From an uncultured Collinsella sp. (GTDB taxonomy: Bacteria; Actinomycetota; Coriobacteriia; Coriobacteriales; Coriobacteriaceae), in NCBI GenBank assembly GCA_902475375.1, contig CABRZC010000033.1, positions 1 to 19,102 on the forward strand: 19,102 nucleotides of DNA, given 5' to 3'. Shown in pieces: positions 6,176 through 13,644 of this stretch. The notes below the pieces were generated by a model. It was not told the origin of the DNA, did not search any database, and saw only the letters and a list, made by a program, of their open reading frames with translations. The position numbers and the translations under genes are program-made. Positions within the stretch are counted from its first letter, which is position 1, and every line of letters begins with the position of its first letter.

Positions 6176-7282
6176 ATGACCATGTTTGCCCGCAACCTTT
6201 CCGTCGCGCGCTACCGCAGTTTCGATAGCTACCGTCTTGACCTGGACGAAGGCGTGACGGTGCTTGCGGGACCCAACGCGGCGGGAAAGACCAACCTTAT
6301 AGAGGCGCTGCAGCTTTTGACGAGCGGCGCCTCGTTTAGGCATCCCACCGCTACCGAGCTCGTGCACGACGGCACGGGCTCGTGCAGGCTCGAGTTGAGA
6401 CTCGAGGGCGATGGCCGCGTGCTCGATATGGGGCTGGGCGTTGAGGACGGCAAGCGCTCGTTTAGCCGTAACGGCAAGAGATGTTCGGCCGCCGGCGTGC
6501 GCGGGGTTTTGCCGAGCGTGCTTTTTTGCCCCGATCATCTGGATATGGTCAAACGCGGTGCCAGCGTGCGTCGGGCCGCCCTCGACGACTTTGGCGTGCA
6601 ACTGAGCGCCCGTTACGCCGACCTGGCGAGCACCTACGGGCGTTGCGTGACGCAGCGCAACGCCCTGCTCAAGGAGTCCTGGTGCTGCCGCGAGATGCTC
6701 GGCGCATGGAATGACTCCATCGCTCGCGCCGGGTCCGCCCTGCTCGTGCATCGTTTGGCCCTGCTCGACCGACTGGCGGGCCATGTGCGCGCCGCGTATG
6801 GGCAGGTGGCGTCCGGTGAGGACGCAGGCGTGTCCTATGTGTCCACACTGGGGGATTTGCCTCAAACCGAGGGGCGCGAGGAACTTAAGGGCTGGGCGTA
6901 CGAGCATATGCTCGCGGCCCTCGATGAGCGTGCCGATGAGGAGATGCGCCGCGGCGTGACGCTTGTGGGTCCGCATCGCGACGAGATTGAGTTTACCGTT
7001 GCGGGTCGATCTGCCCGTTCGTTTGCCAGCCAAGGGCAGCAGCGAACGCTGGTGCTTGCCTGGAAGGTGGCAGAAGTGGCCGTGGCGCGCGATATCCTGG
7101 GCACCGCGCCACTGCTGCTTTTGGACGACGTGATGAGCGAGCTCGATGCCGGGCGCCGAGGCGCTTTTCTGCAGCTGATCGGTGATGACATCCAGACGGT
7201 CATAACCACCACCAACTTGGGGTACTTTACTGATGACCTGCTTGAACGAGCCAAGGTGGTGAGCATGGGTGAGGCGTGCTAA
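6176..7282 (+). CDS. recF: DNA replication and repair protein RecF
   Basis: RecF is an SMC/ABC-type ATPase that binds single-strand gaps and, with RecO and RecR, helps load RecA. The 368-residue protein has normal family length. Walker A is GPNAAGKT (32-39), the signature motif SQGQQRT is at 285-291, Walker B LLLLDD at 313-318 and the D-loop SELD at 321-324. The N-terminal NLSVARYRSFDSY stretch matches the family opening. No Shine-Dalgarno sequence is visible before the ATG at 6176; with the dnaN stop only 9 bp upstream, translation is probably coupled. An ATG two codons downstream is an alternative start. The 3' end overlaps the next gene by 14 bp. Confidence 0.97.
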   Translation: MTMFARNLSVARYRSFDSYRLDLDEGVTVLAGPNAAGKTNLIEALQLLTSGASFRHPTATELVHDGTGSCRLELRLEGDGRVLDMGLGVEDGKRSFSRNGKRCSAAGVRGVLPSVLFCPDHLDMVKRGASVRRAALDDFGVQLSARYADLASTYGRCVTQRNALLKESWCCREMLGAWNDSIARAGSALLVHRLALLDRLAGHVRAAYGQVASGEDAGVSYVSTLGDLPQTEGREELKGWAYEHMLAALDERADEEMRRGVTLVGPHRDEIEFTVAGRSARSFASQGQQRTLVLAWKVAEVAVARDILGTAPLLLLDDVMSELDAGRRGAFLQLIGDDIQTVITTTNLGYFTDDLLERAKVVSMGEAC

Positions 7283-7832
7283 TTACGAGCGCGAGAACGG
7301 AACGGTTGCCTTTGGCGGCTTTTTGGATGCCGAGCGTCAGCGCATCCTGGCGGCCGCGACACCTGAGCGCCGCGCGCAAATGGAGGCTGCCGAGGAGTCG
7401 CGCGCGGTCTATCGTGCCTGGAATGCGGTGTGCTCGGGCACGCGCGAGGGACGCCACGTGACGGGCCTGCGCTACCTGCCCGAGTCCAATGAGCTGCTGG
7501 TGTATCTCGATTCGCCCTCGTGGACGCAGGAGATGACGCTGCTGCGCGAGATCATCCGGGCGCGCATGGAGCGGGCCGGCGCGCATGTGGACGGCCTGGT
7601 GTTCAAAACGACCGCACCCGGTCACACGCCGCCGGCTGCCAAGGAGCGCCTGCGCCCGGCCGTGACCGAGCGACCGCCGGTTCCGCACGCCGATCTAAGC
7701 GAAGCCGAACGCGGCGAGATCGAGCGCCAAGTGGCGCCCATCGAAGACCAAAAACTGCGCGAGGCCCTCGAGAATGCCATGAGAGCCAGTGCCGAGTGGG
7801 CCAAGGGCGTGCAAAGCGAGAAAGAGCCTTAA
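7269..7832 (+). CDS. DUF721 (DciA-like) protein
   Basis: This 187-residue protein has a DUF721 domain at about residues 45-115 (VYRAWNAVCSGTREGRHVTG, then LLVYLDSPSWTQEM and LLREIIRARM), the pattern of a conserved Trp, a central beta-hairpin and a following helix. DUF721 includes DciA, which helps load the replicative helicase DnaB in bacteria lacking DnaC/DnaI. In actinobacteria a gene of this family lies between recF and gyrB, exactly as here. The C-terminal part (about 140-187) is charged and probably helical or disordered. The GTG at 7269 follows AAGGTGGTGA (7253-7262), nearly a perfect anti-16S match at good spacing, and overlaps recF by 14 bp. A terminator closes the operon 28 bp after the stop. 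Confidence 0.85.
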   Translation: MRRANYERENGTVAFGGFLDAERQRILAAATPERRAQMEAAEESRAVYRAWNAVCSGTREGRHVTGLRYLPESNELLVYLDSPSWTQEMTLLREIIRARMERAGAHVDGLVFKTTAPGHTPPAAKERLRPAVTERPPVPHADLSEAERGEIERQVAPIEDQKLREALENAMRASAEWAKGVQSEKEP

Positions 7833-7860
7833 ATCGCATCTGGTGGCCTTGTAGAGCCAA

Positions 7861-7888
7861 ATACCCTCGCTCCCGAGGGTATTTTTTT
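7861..7888 (+). terminator. Rho-independent terminator after the dnaA-dnaN-recF-DUF721 operon
   Basis: ATACCCTCG and CGAGGGTAT form a perfect 9-bp stem with a 4-nt loop (7861-7882), directly followed by a run of seven T. It separates the dnaN operon from gyrB. Confidence 0.9.
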
Positions 7889-7937
7889 ACGATAAACTAG
7901 TAAGGCTGTACACATTTTCTTAGCTGAAGGAGGACGT

Positions 7938-9968
7938 GTGGCAAACGAAAACGATTACGATGGCGGCGAGATTAAGATTCTCGAAGGTCTCGAGGCCGTT
8001 CGTAAGCGCCCGGGCATGTATATCGGCTCGACGAGCGCCAGCGGCCTGCATCACCTGGTGTGGGAGATCGTTGACAACTCCGTTGACGAGGCCATGGCCG
8101 GTTTCTGCACCGAGATTCACGTGACGGTCCACGCCGACAACTCCATCACGGTCGTCGACAACGGGCGAGGCATCCCCGTCGACGAGCATCCCATCAAAAA
8201 GATCCCGACGCTCGAGGTCGTTATGACGATCCTGCACGCCGGCGGTAAGTTCGATAACTCGGCCTACAAGGTCTCGGGCGGACTGCACGGCGTGGGCATC
8301 TCCGTCGTCAACGCACTGTCCAAGCGCGTGGTCGTGCAGGTGCGCCGTGATGGCAGCGTCTACGAGATGGAGTTCTCGCGCGGCAAGACCGTCAAGAAGA
8401 TGGAGGTCGTGGGCACCTCGGATTCGACGGGTACCACCGTCAGCTTCTGGCCCGACGACGAGATTTTCGAGACCTGTGTCTACGATTTCGATACGCTGCA
8501 CAACCGTCTGCAGGAGACGGCGTTCCTCAATAAGAATCTAAAGATTGTGCTGACCGACGAGCGCGAGGCGACTCCCCACGTGGAGGAGTTCTGCTACGAG
8601 GGCGGCATCATCGACTTCGTCAAGTTCCTCAACGACGGCAAAGACGTTCCCGAGGCCTTCAAGGAGCCCATCTATATCGAGGGCAAGTCGGATCCGGATG
8701 CGCCCGTGACCAAGATGGGCGAGGTCGAGGTGTCCCTGCAGTGGAATGCCGGCTACGGCGAGAACGTCATGTCGTTTGCCAACGACATCTACACCCCCGA
8801 GGGCGGCATGCATCTCGAGGGTTTCCGCACCGCTCTCACCCGCGTGATCAACGATTACGCTCGCAAGCAGAACCTACTCAAGGAGAAGGAGGCCAACCTG
8901 AGCGGCGACGACGTGCGCGAGGGGCTTTCGGCCGTCATCTCGGTCAAGCTGCCCGACCCGCAGTTTGAGGGCCAAACCAAGGCCAAGCTCGGCAGCTCCT
9001 ACATGCGCGCGCTCACGCTCAAGATCGTGACCGATGGGCTGACCGATTATCTGGAGGAGCATCCCAAACCCGCCCGCGAGATCGTCAAGAAGGCCCAGCA
9101 GGCATGCAAGGCCCGCAACGCCGCCCGCAAGGCGCGTGAGGCGACCCGCCGCAAGAGCCTGCTCGAGACGGCGTCGCTGCCCGGCAAGCTCGCCGACTGC
9201 TCGGTACGCGATGCCGAGCTGACCGAGCTCTTTATCGTAGAGGGCGACTCGGCAGGCGGTTCGGCCAAGGACGGCCGTCGCCGAGACATCCAGGCGATTC
9301 TGCCCCTGCGCGGCAAGATTTTGAACGTCGAGCGCGTGGGTGACCACCGCGCGTTCTCGAGCGACACCATCCAATCCCTGATCACCGCGATCGGCTGCGG
9401 CGTCACGACGAGCGCCGGCGACGGTGGCGACTTCGATATCAGCAAGGCGCGCTACCACAAGATCATCATCATGACCGATGCAGACGTTGACGGTGCGCAT
9501 ATCCGCATCCTGCTGCTGACGTTCTTCTACAAGTACATGCGCCCGCTGATCGATGCCGGCTATGTCTATGTTGCCTGCCCGCCCATCTTTGGCATTAAGG
9601 TACGCAACAAGATCCATTACGTGTATCCCAACGGCCGCCAGCCCGAAGACGAGATTCTGCGCGACACCATTCAGAGCCTGGGCCTGAACCCCGACGACAA
9701 CGACGAGGACGGCAAGGCCAAGGATGGCAAGATCACCAAGAAGCGCAAGGGCTATACCGTCCAGCGCTACAAGGGCCTGGGCGAGATGGACCCCAAGCAG
9801 CTTGCCTCGACGACGATGGACCCCAAGACCCGTATCCTGCAGCGCGTGTCGATCGAGGACGCCGTGGTGGCGGACCGCGCCGTGCGCGAGCTCATGGGTT
9901 CCGAGGTCGGCTATCGCCGCGAGTACATCGAGAAGCACGCACATGACGCACGATTCTTAGACGCCTAG
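7938..9968 (+). CDS. gyrB: DNA gyrase subunit B
   Basis: GyrB is the ATPase subunit of DNA gyrase, which introduces negative supercoils with GyrA. The 676-residue protein shows the GHKL ATPase elements EIVDNSVDEA (43-52, with catalytic Glu43 and Mg-binding Asn47), DNGRGIPVD (74-82) and GGLHGVG (114-120). The transducer domain follows, then the TOPRIM domain with EGDSAGG (435-441) and DADVDG (514-519), and the C-terminal QRYKGLGEMDP. The GTG at 7938 follows AAGGAGG at 7927-7933. It lacks the large insert of E. coli GyrB. A Lys/Asp-rich segment (DDNDEDGKAKDGKITKKRKG) sits just before the QRYKGLGEM motif. It has its own transcription unit start after the preceding terminator, but I cannot place a convincing promoter. 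Confidence 0.98.
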   Translation: MANENDYDGGEIKILEGLEAVRKRPGMYIGSTSASGLHHLVWEIVDNSVDEAMAGFCTEIHVTVHADNSITVVDNGRGIPVDEHPIKKIPTLEVVMTILHAGGKFDNSAYKVSGGLHGVGISVVNALSKRVVVQVRRDGSVYEMEFSRGKTVKKMEVVGTSDSTGTTVSFWPDDEIFETCVYDFDTLHNRLQETAFLNKNLKIVLTDEREATPHVEEFCYEGGIIDFVKFLNDGKDVPEAFKEPIYIEGKSDPDAPVTKMGEVEVSLQWNAGYGENVMSFANDIYTPEGGMHLEGFRTALTRVINDYARKQNLLKEKEANLSGDDVREGLSAVISVKLPDPQFEGQTKAKLGSSYMRALTLKIVTDGLTDYLEEHPKPAREIVKKAQQACKARNAARKAREATRRKSLLETASLPGKLADCSVRDAELTELFIVEGDSAGGSAKDGRRRDIQAILPLRGKILNVERVGDHRAFSSDTIQSLITAIGCGVTTSAGDGGDFDISKARYHKIIIMTDADVDGAHIRILLLTFFYKYMRPLIDAGYVYVACPPIFGIKVRNKIHYVYPNGRQPEDEILRDTIQSLGLNPDDNDEDGKAKDGKITKKRKGYTVQRYKGLGEMDPKQLASTTMDPKTRILQRVSIEDAVVADRAVRELMGSEVGYRREYIEKHAHDARFLDA

Positions 9969-9973
9969 CTTTC

Positions 9974-10084
9974 CCAGGCACCCCATCTTGCCCTTCAGGA
10001 TTTCGGGCGCCGCACGCAAGGCGTGCGCCCTCATCCTTCAGGGCAACCTGGGGCACCTGGAAAACCTAGGAGGGTTTTCCGGTG
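9974..10084 (+). promoter_or_regulatory. Overlapping hairpins in the gyrB-gyrA spacer
   Basis: The 178-bp spacer contains a long imperfect foldback: 9974-10017 pairs with 10021-10060 around a 3-nt loop, with the tip GCACGC-AAG-GCGTGC and blocks such as TTGCCC/GGGCAA and CCAGG/CCTGG. A second hairpin pairs CACC-T-GGAAAACC (10054-10066) with GGTTTTCCGGTG (10073-10084). They share 10054-10060, so they cannot both form fully. No T-run follows. This may be an attenuator-like or processing structure or a small palindromic repeat; function is unknown. Confidence 0.6.
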
Positions 10085-10146
10085 TTCCCGGTAATCCGTC
10101 TCCGTGGTGGGGAACTAATGGACCACGCAAACCATGAGGAGGTAAC

Positions 10147-12888
10147 GTGGCAGACGATATCAACAACAATGAGGGTATGGACGAGGCCGGCGACGCCGGC
10201 ATGCCCGATGATCTGAAGCGCCTACTCGCCCGCGCCGAGCAGGGCGAGGACGGCGATCCGGATTCCTATAACCCCGACGCCGAGGATGAAGATGATGAGG
10301 ATGACGACGCCGAGCTCGAGGAGAGCTTCGGCGCGGTCGATCGTGGCGCTTCGGCCGGCGAGGACATCAACGGCGGTCAGCTCCAGATTTCAGAGTTCGG
10401 CCGCGAGATGAAGCAGTCGTTCATCGAGTACTCGATGTCGGTCATCACGGCGCGCGCCCTGCCGGACGTGCGCGACGGACTAAAGCCGGTGCACCGCCGC
10501 ATCCTGTACGCCATGAACGAGAGCGGCATCTACCCCAACCGCCCGCATAAGAAGTCGGCCTGGACGGTCGGAGAAGTTATCGGCAAGTACCATCCGCACG
10601 GTGACTTCGCGGTTTACGAGGCCATGGTTCGTCTGGCGCAGTGGTTCTCCATGCGCACACCGCTCATCGATGGCCACGGCAACTTCGGCAACATCGATGG
10701 CGACGGCGCGGCGGCCATGCGTTATACCGAGAGCCGCCTGGCAAAGCCTGCCATGGAGCTGCTGCGCGACCTGCAAAAGGATACCGTCGACTGGCAGCCC
10801 AACTACGACGAGTCGCTCGCCGAGCCCGTGGCGCTGCCCGCGCGCTTTCCCAACCTGCTGGTCAACGGCAGTCAGGGCATCGCCGTCGGCATGGCCACCA
10901 ATATCGCCCCGCATAACCTCACCGAGGCGATCGAGGCCACCTGCTACCTGATCGACAATCCCGACGCCACCGTCGACGAGCTTATGCAGATCATGCCCGG
11001 TCCGGACTTCCCCACCGGCGCCATCATCATGGGCAGCGCCGGCATTAGGCAGAGCTACGAGACCGGTCGCGGCTCCATTACCGTGCGTGCCAAGGCCCAC
11101 GTGGAATCCACCAAGACCGGTCTCAGCCGCCTGGTCTTTACCGAGATTCCCTACATGGTCAACAAGGGCACCTTGCAGGAGAAGATCGCCCAGCTCGTAA
11201 ACGACAAGCGCATCGAGGGCATCTCGGACATGCGCGACGAGTCCAACCAAAAGGGCATCCGTCTGGTCATCGAGCTCAAGAAGGGCGTCATTCCGCAGGT
11301 CGTGCTCAACAACCTGTATAAGTACACCTCGCTGCAGACGACCTTTGGCGCCAACAACCTGGCACTCGTCAACGGCGTTCCCAAATGCCTGAGCTTGCGC
11401 GAGATGCTGCAGCACTACATCGACCACCAGGTCGACGTCGTCACCCGTCGCACTCGCTTTGACCTTAAGAAGGCCCAGGCACGTGCCCATATCCTCGAGG
11501 GCTACTTGATGGCTCTCGACCATATCGACGAGGTCATCAGCATTATCCGTTCCTCGCAGACCGACTCCGAGGCAAGCGGCCGCCTGATCGAGCGCTTTGG
11601 CTTTACGCCCGAGCAGACCACGGCCATCCTCGAGATGAAGCTGCGCCGCCTGACTGGCCTGGAGCGCGACAAGATCCAGGAAGAGCTGGACGGTCTGCGC
11701 CGCGCCATCGCCTACTACGAGGACCTGCTGGCGCATGAGGAGAAGATCCTGGGCGTCATCAAGGAGGAGATGCGCGAGATTTCGAAAAAGTTCGGCGACA
11801 AACGCCGCACCGAGATCAGCCATGTCGAAAAGGATCTGGATGTCGAGGACCTCATCGCCGACGAGGACATGGTCGTGACCATCACCCACACCGGCTACGT
11901 GAAGCGCATCCCGGTGGCTGCCTACCGCGCCCAGAAGCGCGGCGGCAAGGGCGTGTCGGGCGTCAACCTTAAAGAGGACGACGTCATCGACGAGATGTTT
12001 ATCGCGTCCACGCACGAGTACGTGCTGTTCTTCTCGAGCAAGGGCAAGGTCTACCGCCTGAAGGTGCACGAGCTGCCGGTGGGTACGCGCCAGGCGCGCG
12101 GCACCGCGATCGTCAACCTGCTGCCCTTTGAGGAAGGCGAGAAGATCGCGAGTGTCATCAGCTGCCGCGAGTTCCCCGCCGACGAGTACCTGATGTTTGC
12201 CACCAAGAGCGGCATGGTCAAGAAGACCGTGATGAGCGCTTACGACCGCAGCCGCCGTGATGGCCTGATCGCCATCAATCTGAGAGACGACGACGCGCTG
12301 CTCGCCGTGCGCCGTGTGCGCGAGGGCGACAAGATCATCCTGGCCACCACTGCGGGCAAGGCGATCATGTTCCCCGAGGACCAGGTTCGCGCCACGGGAC
12401 GCGACACCAGCGGCGTTCGCGGTATTAGCATGAAGGACGGCGTGAGCGTTTTGGGTATGGAGGTTACCAACGGCAACGGCGACCTGTTTGTCATCACCGA
12501 GCGCGGCTACGGCAAGCGCACGCCGGTCGCGGACTATCCGGAGCAGAACCGCGGCGGTCAGGGCGTCTACACCATCCAGATGACCGAGCGTAAGGGAAAC
12601 CTCGCGGCCATGAAGACGGTGGGTCCGCAGCACGAGCTGTTCATCGTGACGGAAGGCGCGACGGTCATTCGCGTCAAGACCGATGAGATTAGCCAGACCG
12701 GCCGAGCCACCCAGGGCGTCAAGATGATGACCGTCGACGACAACGACCGTGTGTGCGCCGTAGCCCGCATGACAGCCGCCAAGGAGAAGCCCGAAGGCGA
12801 AGGCGCCGAGGCAACGGTCGATGCCGAAAATACCCCAGTCGACCTAGGCGACGGCAACGACATGCCAGAGGATCTCCTAGACGAGTAA
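10147..12888 (+). CDS. gyrA: DNA gyrase subunit A, with acidic N-terminal extension and S83F-equivalent residue
   Basis: GyrA is the DNA-cleaving and wrapping subunit of gyrase. The conserved start FGREMKQSFIEYSMSVITARALPDVRDG lies about 70 residues later than in E. coli GyrA. The extra N-terminus is very acidic (about residues 45-60 read NPDAEDEDDEDDDAELEE). The catalytic tyrosine is Tyr193 in AAAMRYTESRLAKPA. The quinolone-resistance region reads HPHGDFAVYEAMVRLAQ, so Phe154 occupies the E. coli Ser83 position (codon TTC at 10606-10608) and Glu158 the Asp87 position. The C-terminal wrapping domain has the GyrA-box QKRGGKG (596-602) and degenerate blades such as QNRGGQG, then an acidic tail. 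The GTG at 10147 follows GAGGAGGT, which supports the long start. At 913 residues it is longer than usual because of the extension and tail. Confidence 0.97.
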   Translation: MADDINNNEGMDEAGDAGMPDDLKRLLARAEQGEDGDPDSYNPDAEDEDDEDDDAELEESFGAVDRGASAGEDINGGQLQISEFGREMKQSFIEYSMSVITARALPDVRDGLKPVHRRILYAMNESGIYPNRPHKKSAWTVGEVIGKYHPHGDFAVYEAMVRLAQWFSMRTPLIDGHGNFGNIDGDGAAAMRYTESRLAKPAMELLRDLQKDTVDWQPNYDESLAEPVALPARFPNLLVNGSQGIAVGMATNIAPHNLTEAIEATCYLIDNPDATVDELMQIMPGPDFPTGAIIMGSAGIRQSYETGRGSITVRAKAHVESTKTGLSRLVFTEIPYMVNKGTLQEKIAQLVNDKRIEGISDMRDESNQKGIRLVIELKKGVIPQVVLNNLYKYTSLQTTFGANNLALVNGVPKCLSLREMLQHYIDHQVDVVTRRTRFDLKKAQARAHILEGYLMALDHIDEVISIIRSSQTDSEASGRLIERFGFTPEQTTAILEMKLRRLTGLERDKIQEELDGLRRAIAYYEDLLAHEEKILGVIKEEMREISKKFGDKRRTEISHVEKDLDVEDLIADEDMVVTITHTGYVKRIPVAAYRAQKRGGKGVSGVNLKEDDVIDEMFIASTHEYVLFFSSKGKVYRLKVHELPVGTRQARGTAIVNLLPFEEGEKIASVISCREFPADEYLMFATKSGMVKKTVMSAYDRSRRDGLIAINLRDDDALLAVRRVREGDKIILATTAGKAIMFPEDQVRATGRDTSGVRGISMKDGVSVLGMEVTNGNGDLFVITERGYGKRTPVADYPEQNRGGQGVYTIQMTERKGNLAAMKTVGPQHELFIVTEGATVIRVKTDEISQTGRATQGVKMMTVDDNDRVCAVARMTAAKEKPEGEGAEATVDAENTPVDLGDGNDMPEDLLDE

Positions 12889-12928
12889 GATGCCCTTACT
12901 GGTAGAAAATATCAGACCCCATATATCG

Positions 12929-12961
12929 GCGGTCGGCGCACTGCGCGTCGACCGCTTTTTT
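12929..12961 (+). terminator. Rho-independent terminator of gyrA
   Basis: GCGGTCG (12929-12935) pairs with CGACCGC (12949-12955), with an inner GCGC/GCGC stem, and six T follow (12956-12961). It lies 40 bp after the gyrA stop codon. Confidence 0.9.
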
Positions 12962-13130
12962 GAAAACCTTGGGACCCCATGGTCGCTGGGCTGGCGAGAT
13001 GGTTTTGGTTTGTCGCGAGTTCCGCACGCAAAGAAGGCCACTAATGTGGCCTTCGTCTTGCGCAGGACTGTCCGAGCAGCAAACCAAAACCATCTCGCCA
13101 GCCCAGCGACCACCCCTCCCAAAGATTTTC
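12962..13130. repeat. 169-nt palindromic (MITE-like) foldback element
   Basis: A 32-nt segment at 12981-13012 is perfectly inverted at 13080-13111. The symmetry extends imperfectly outwards to GAAAA/TTTTC at the ends (12962 and 13130). The centre holds another perfect 9-bp hairpin, GAAGGCCAC-TAAT-GTGGCCTTC (13033-13054). The whole unit could fold into a single long stem. It has no credible coding capacity; open frames over it are symmetric artefacts of the palindrome. It fills the space between the gyrA terminator and the tRNA promoter. It resembles a miniature inverted-repeat element or large REP-like unit, but no target-site duplication or partner transposase is visible here. Confidence 0.75.
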
Positions 13131-13140
13131 AAAAAAGTTG

Positions 13141-13170
13141 TTGACGCGCGCGTAACGACTCGTCTAATAT
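13141..13170 (+). promoter_or_regulatory. Promoter of the tRNA cluster
   Basis: TTGACG (13141-13146) and TAATAT (13165-13170) are separated by 18 bp, near the sigma-70 consensus. The expected transcript start lies just upstream of the tRNA-Ile 5' end at 13185, as is usual for tRNA genes. Confidence 0.75.
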
Positions 13171-13184
13171 ATCCCTTGCGCGAT

Positions 13185-13261
13185 GGACCTGTAGCTCAGT
13201 TGGTTAGAGCGTCCGGCTGATAACCGGGAGGTCACAAGTTCGAATCTTGTCAGGTCCACCA
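13185..13261 (+). tRNA. tRNA-Ile (GAT), copy 1
   Basis: This is a full cloverleaf: acceptor GGACCTG pairs with CAGGTCC, the D-arm is GCTCAGTTGGTTAGAGC, and the anticodon stem TCCGG/CCGGG flanks loop CTGATAA with anticodon GAT at 13219-13221. The T-loop is GTTCGAATC. The 3' CCA is encoded (13259-13261). It reads isoleucine AUC/AUU codons. Confidence 0.97.
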
Positions 13262-13272
13262 CTTTCTTTCGC

Positions 13273-13317
13273 AATAAACACCCCAGCGAGAGCCGAGTTG
13301 CCGCTGGGGTGTTTATT
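13273..13317. terminator. Long perfect hairpin between tRNA-Ile and tRNA-Ala (terminator-like)
   Basis: AATAAACACCCCAGCG (13273-13288) is perfectly inverted at 13302-13317 around a 13-nt loop. The arm ends in TTTATT, so it could end transcription on either strand, or it could mark RNA processing between tRNAs. It lacks a continuous T-run, so termination is uncertain. Confidence 0.6.
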
Positions 13318-13328
13318 ACTGTCTCCGT

Positions 13329-13404
13329 GGGGGTTTAGCTCAGCTGGGAGAGCGCGGGCTTTGCAAGCCTGAGGTCAGGGGTTCGATCCCCCTAACCTCC
13401 ACCA
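13329..13404 (+). tRNA. tRNA-Ala (TGC)
   Basis: The acceptor GGGGGTT pairs with AACCTCC (one G-T wobble), followed by a D-arm GCTCAGCTGGGAGAGC. The anticodon stem CGGGC/GCCTG encloses TTTGCAA with anticodon TGC at 13362-13364. The T-loop is GTTCGATCC. CCA is encoded at 13402-13404. Confidence 0.97.
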
Positions 13405-13408
13405 TGAT

Positions 13409-13485
13409 GGACCTGTAGCTCAGTTGGTTAGAGCGTCCGGCTGATAACCGGGAGGTCACAAGTTCGAATCTTGTCAGGTCCACCA
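13409..13485 (+). tRNA. tRNA-Ile (GAT), copy 2, identical to copy 1
   Basis: All 77 bases including CCA are identical to the copy at 13185-13261, with anticodon GAT at 13443-13445. It starts 4 bp after tRNA-Ala, so it must be processed from a common transcript. The identity points to a recent duplication or gene conversion. Confidence 0.97.
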
Positions 13486-13499
13486 TCAAAACTGTGAAG

Positions 13500-13529
13500 A
13501 GCCTCGAGGCATGGCCTCGGGGCTTTTTT
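13500..13529 (+). terminator. Terminator of the tRNA cluster
   Basis: AGCCTCGAGGC (13500-13510) pairs with GCCTCGGGGCT (13514-13524) around a 3-nt loop, followed by a T-run at 13524-13529. It closes the tRNA transcript 15 bp after the last CCA. Confidence 0.9.
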
Positions 13530-13557
13530 CTTGTGTGTGATAAAACTCATTTTGGTT

Positions 13558-13587
13558 TTGTGTGCTGTGCGAAAGATTGGGTAGTAT
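13558..13587 (+). promoter_or_regulatory. Possible promoter of the DUF151 gene
   Basis: TTGTGT (13558-13563), an 18-bp spacer and TAGTAT (13582-13587) give a moderate match to sigma-70 promoters, between the tRNA terminator and the next gene. The rest of the gap (13530-13644) shows nothing else. Confidence 0.4.
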
Positions 13588-13644
13588 AGCTATTCAATGC
13601 GGCGAAGGCGCCGCGTGTTAACCGCTACGTACCGGAGGTGTTCC

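Noticed and set aside
7885..7913. TTTACG plus TACACA as the gyrB promoter
   Set aside because: Both boxes are weak and the first overlaps the terminator T-run; the evidence was too thin to list.
10480..12633. 717-codon open frame on the minus strand inside gyrA
   Set aside because: It lies antisense to gyrA, whose motifs are unambiguous, and its translation is Leu/Val/His/Asp-rich without family features.
12877..13220. Small open frames on both strands over the gyrA-tRNA gap
   Set aside because: Both strands give similar peptides (GRWAGEMVLVC and QTKTISPAQRP) because the DNA is palindromic. One runs into the tRNA gene, and none has a ribosome site.
13597..13644. Upstream ATG for the DUF151 protein
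   Set aside because: It would add an Arg-rich leader not typical of the family; the ATG at 13645 has the CGGAGG site.
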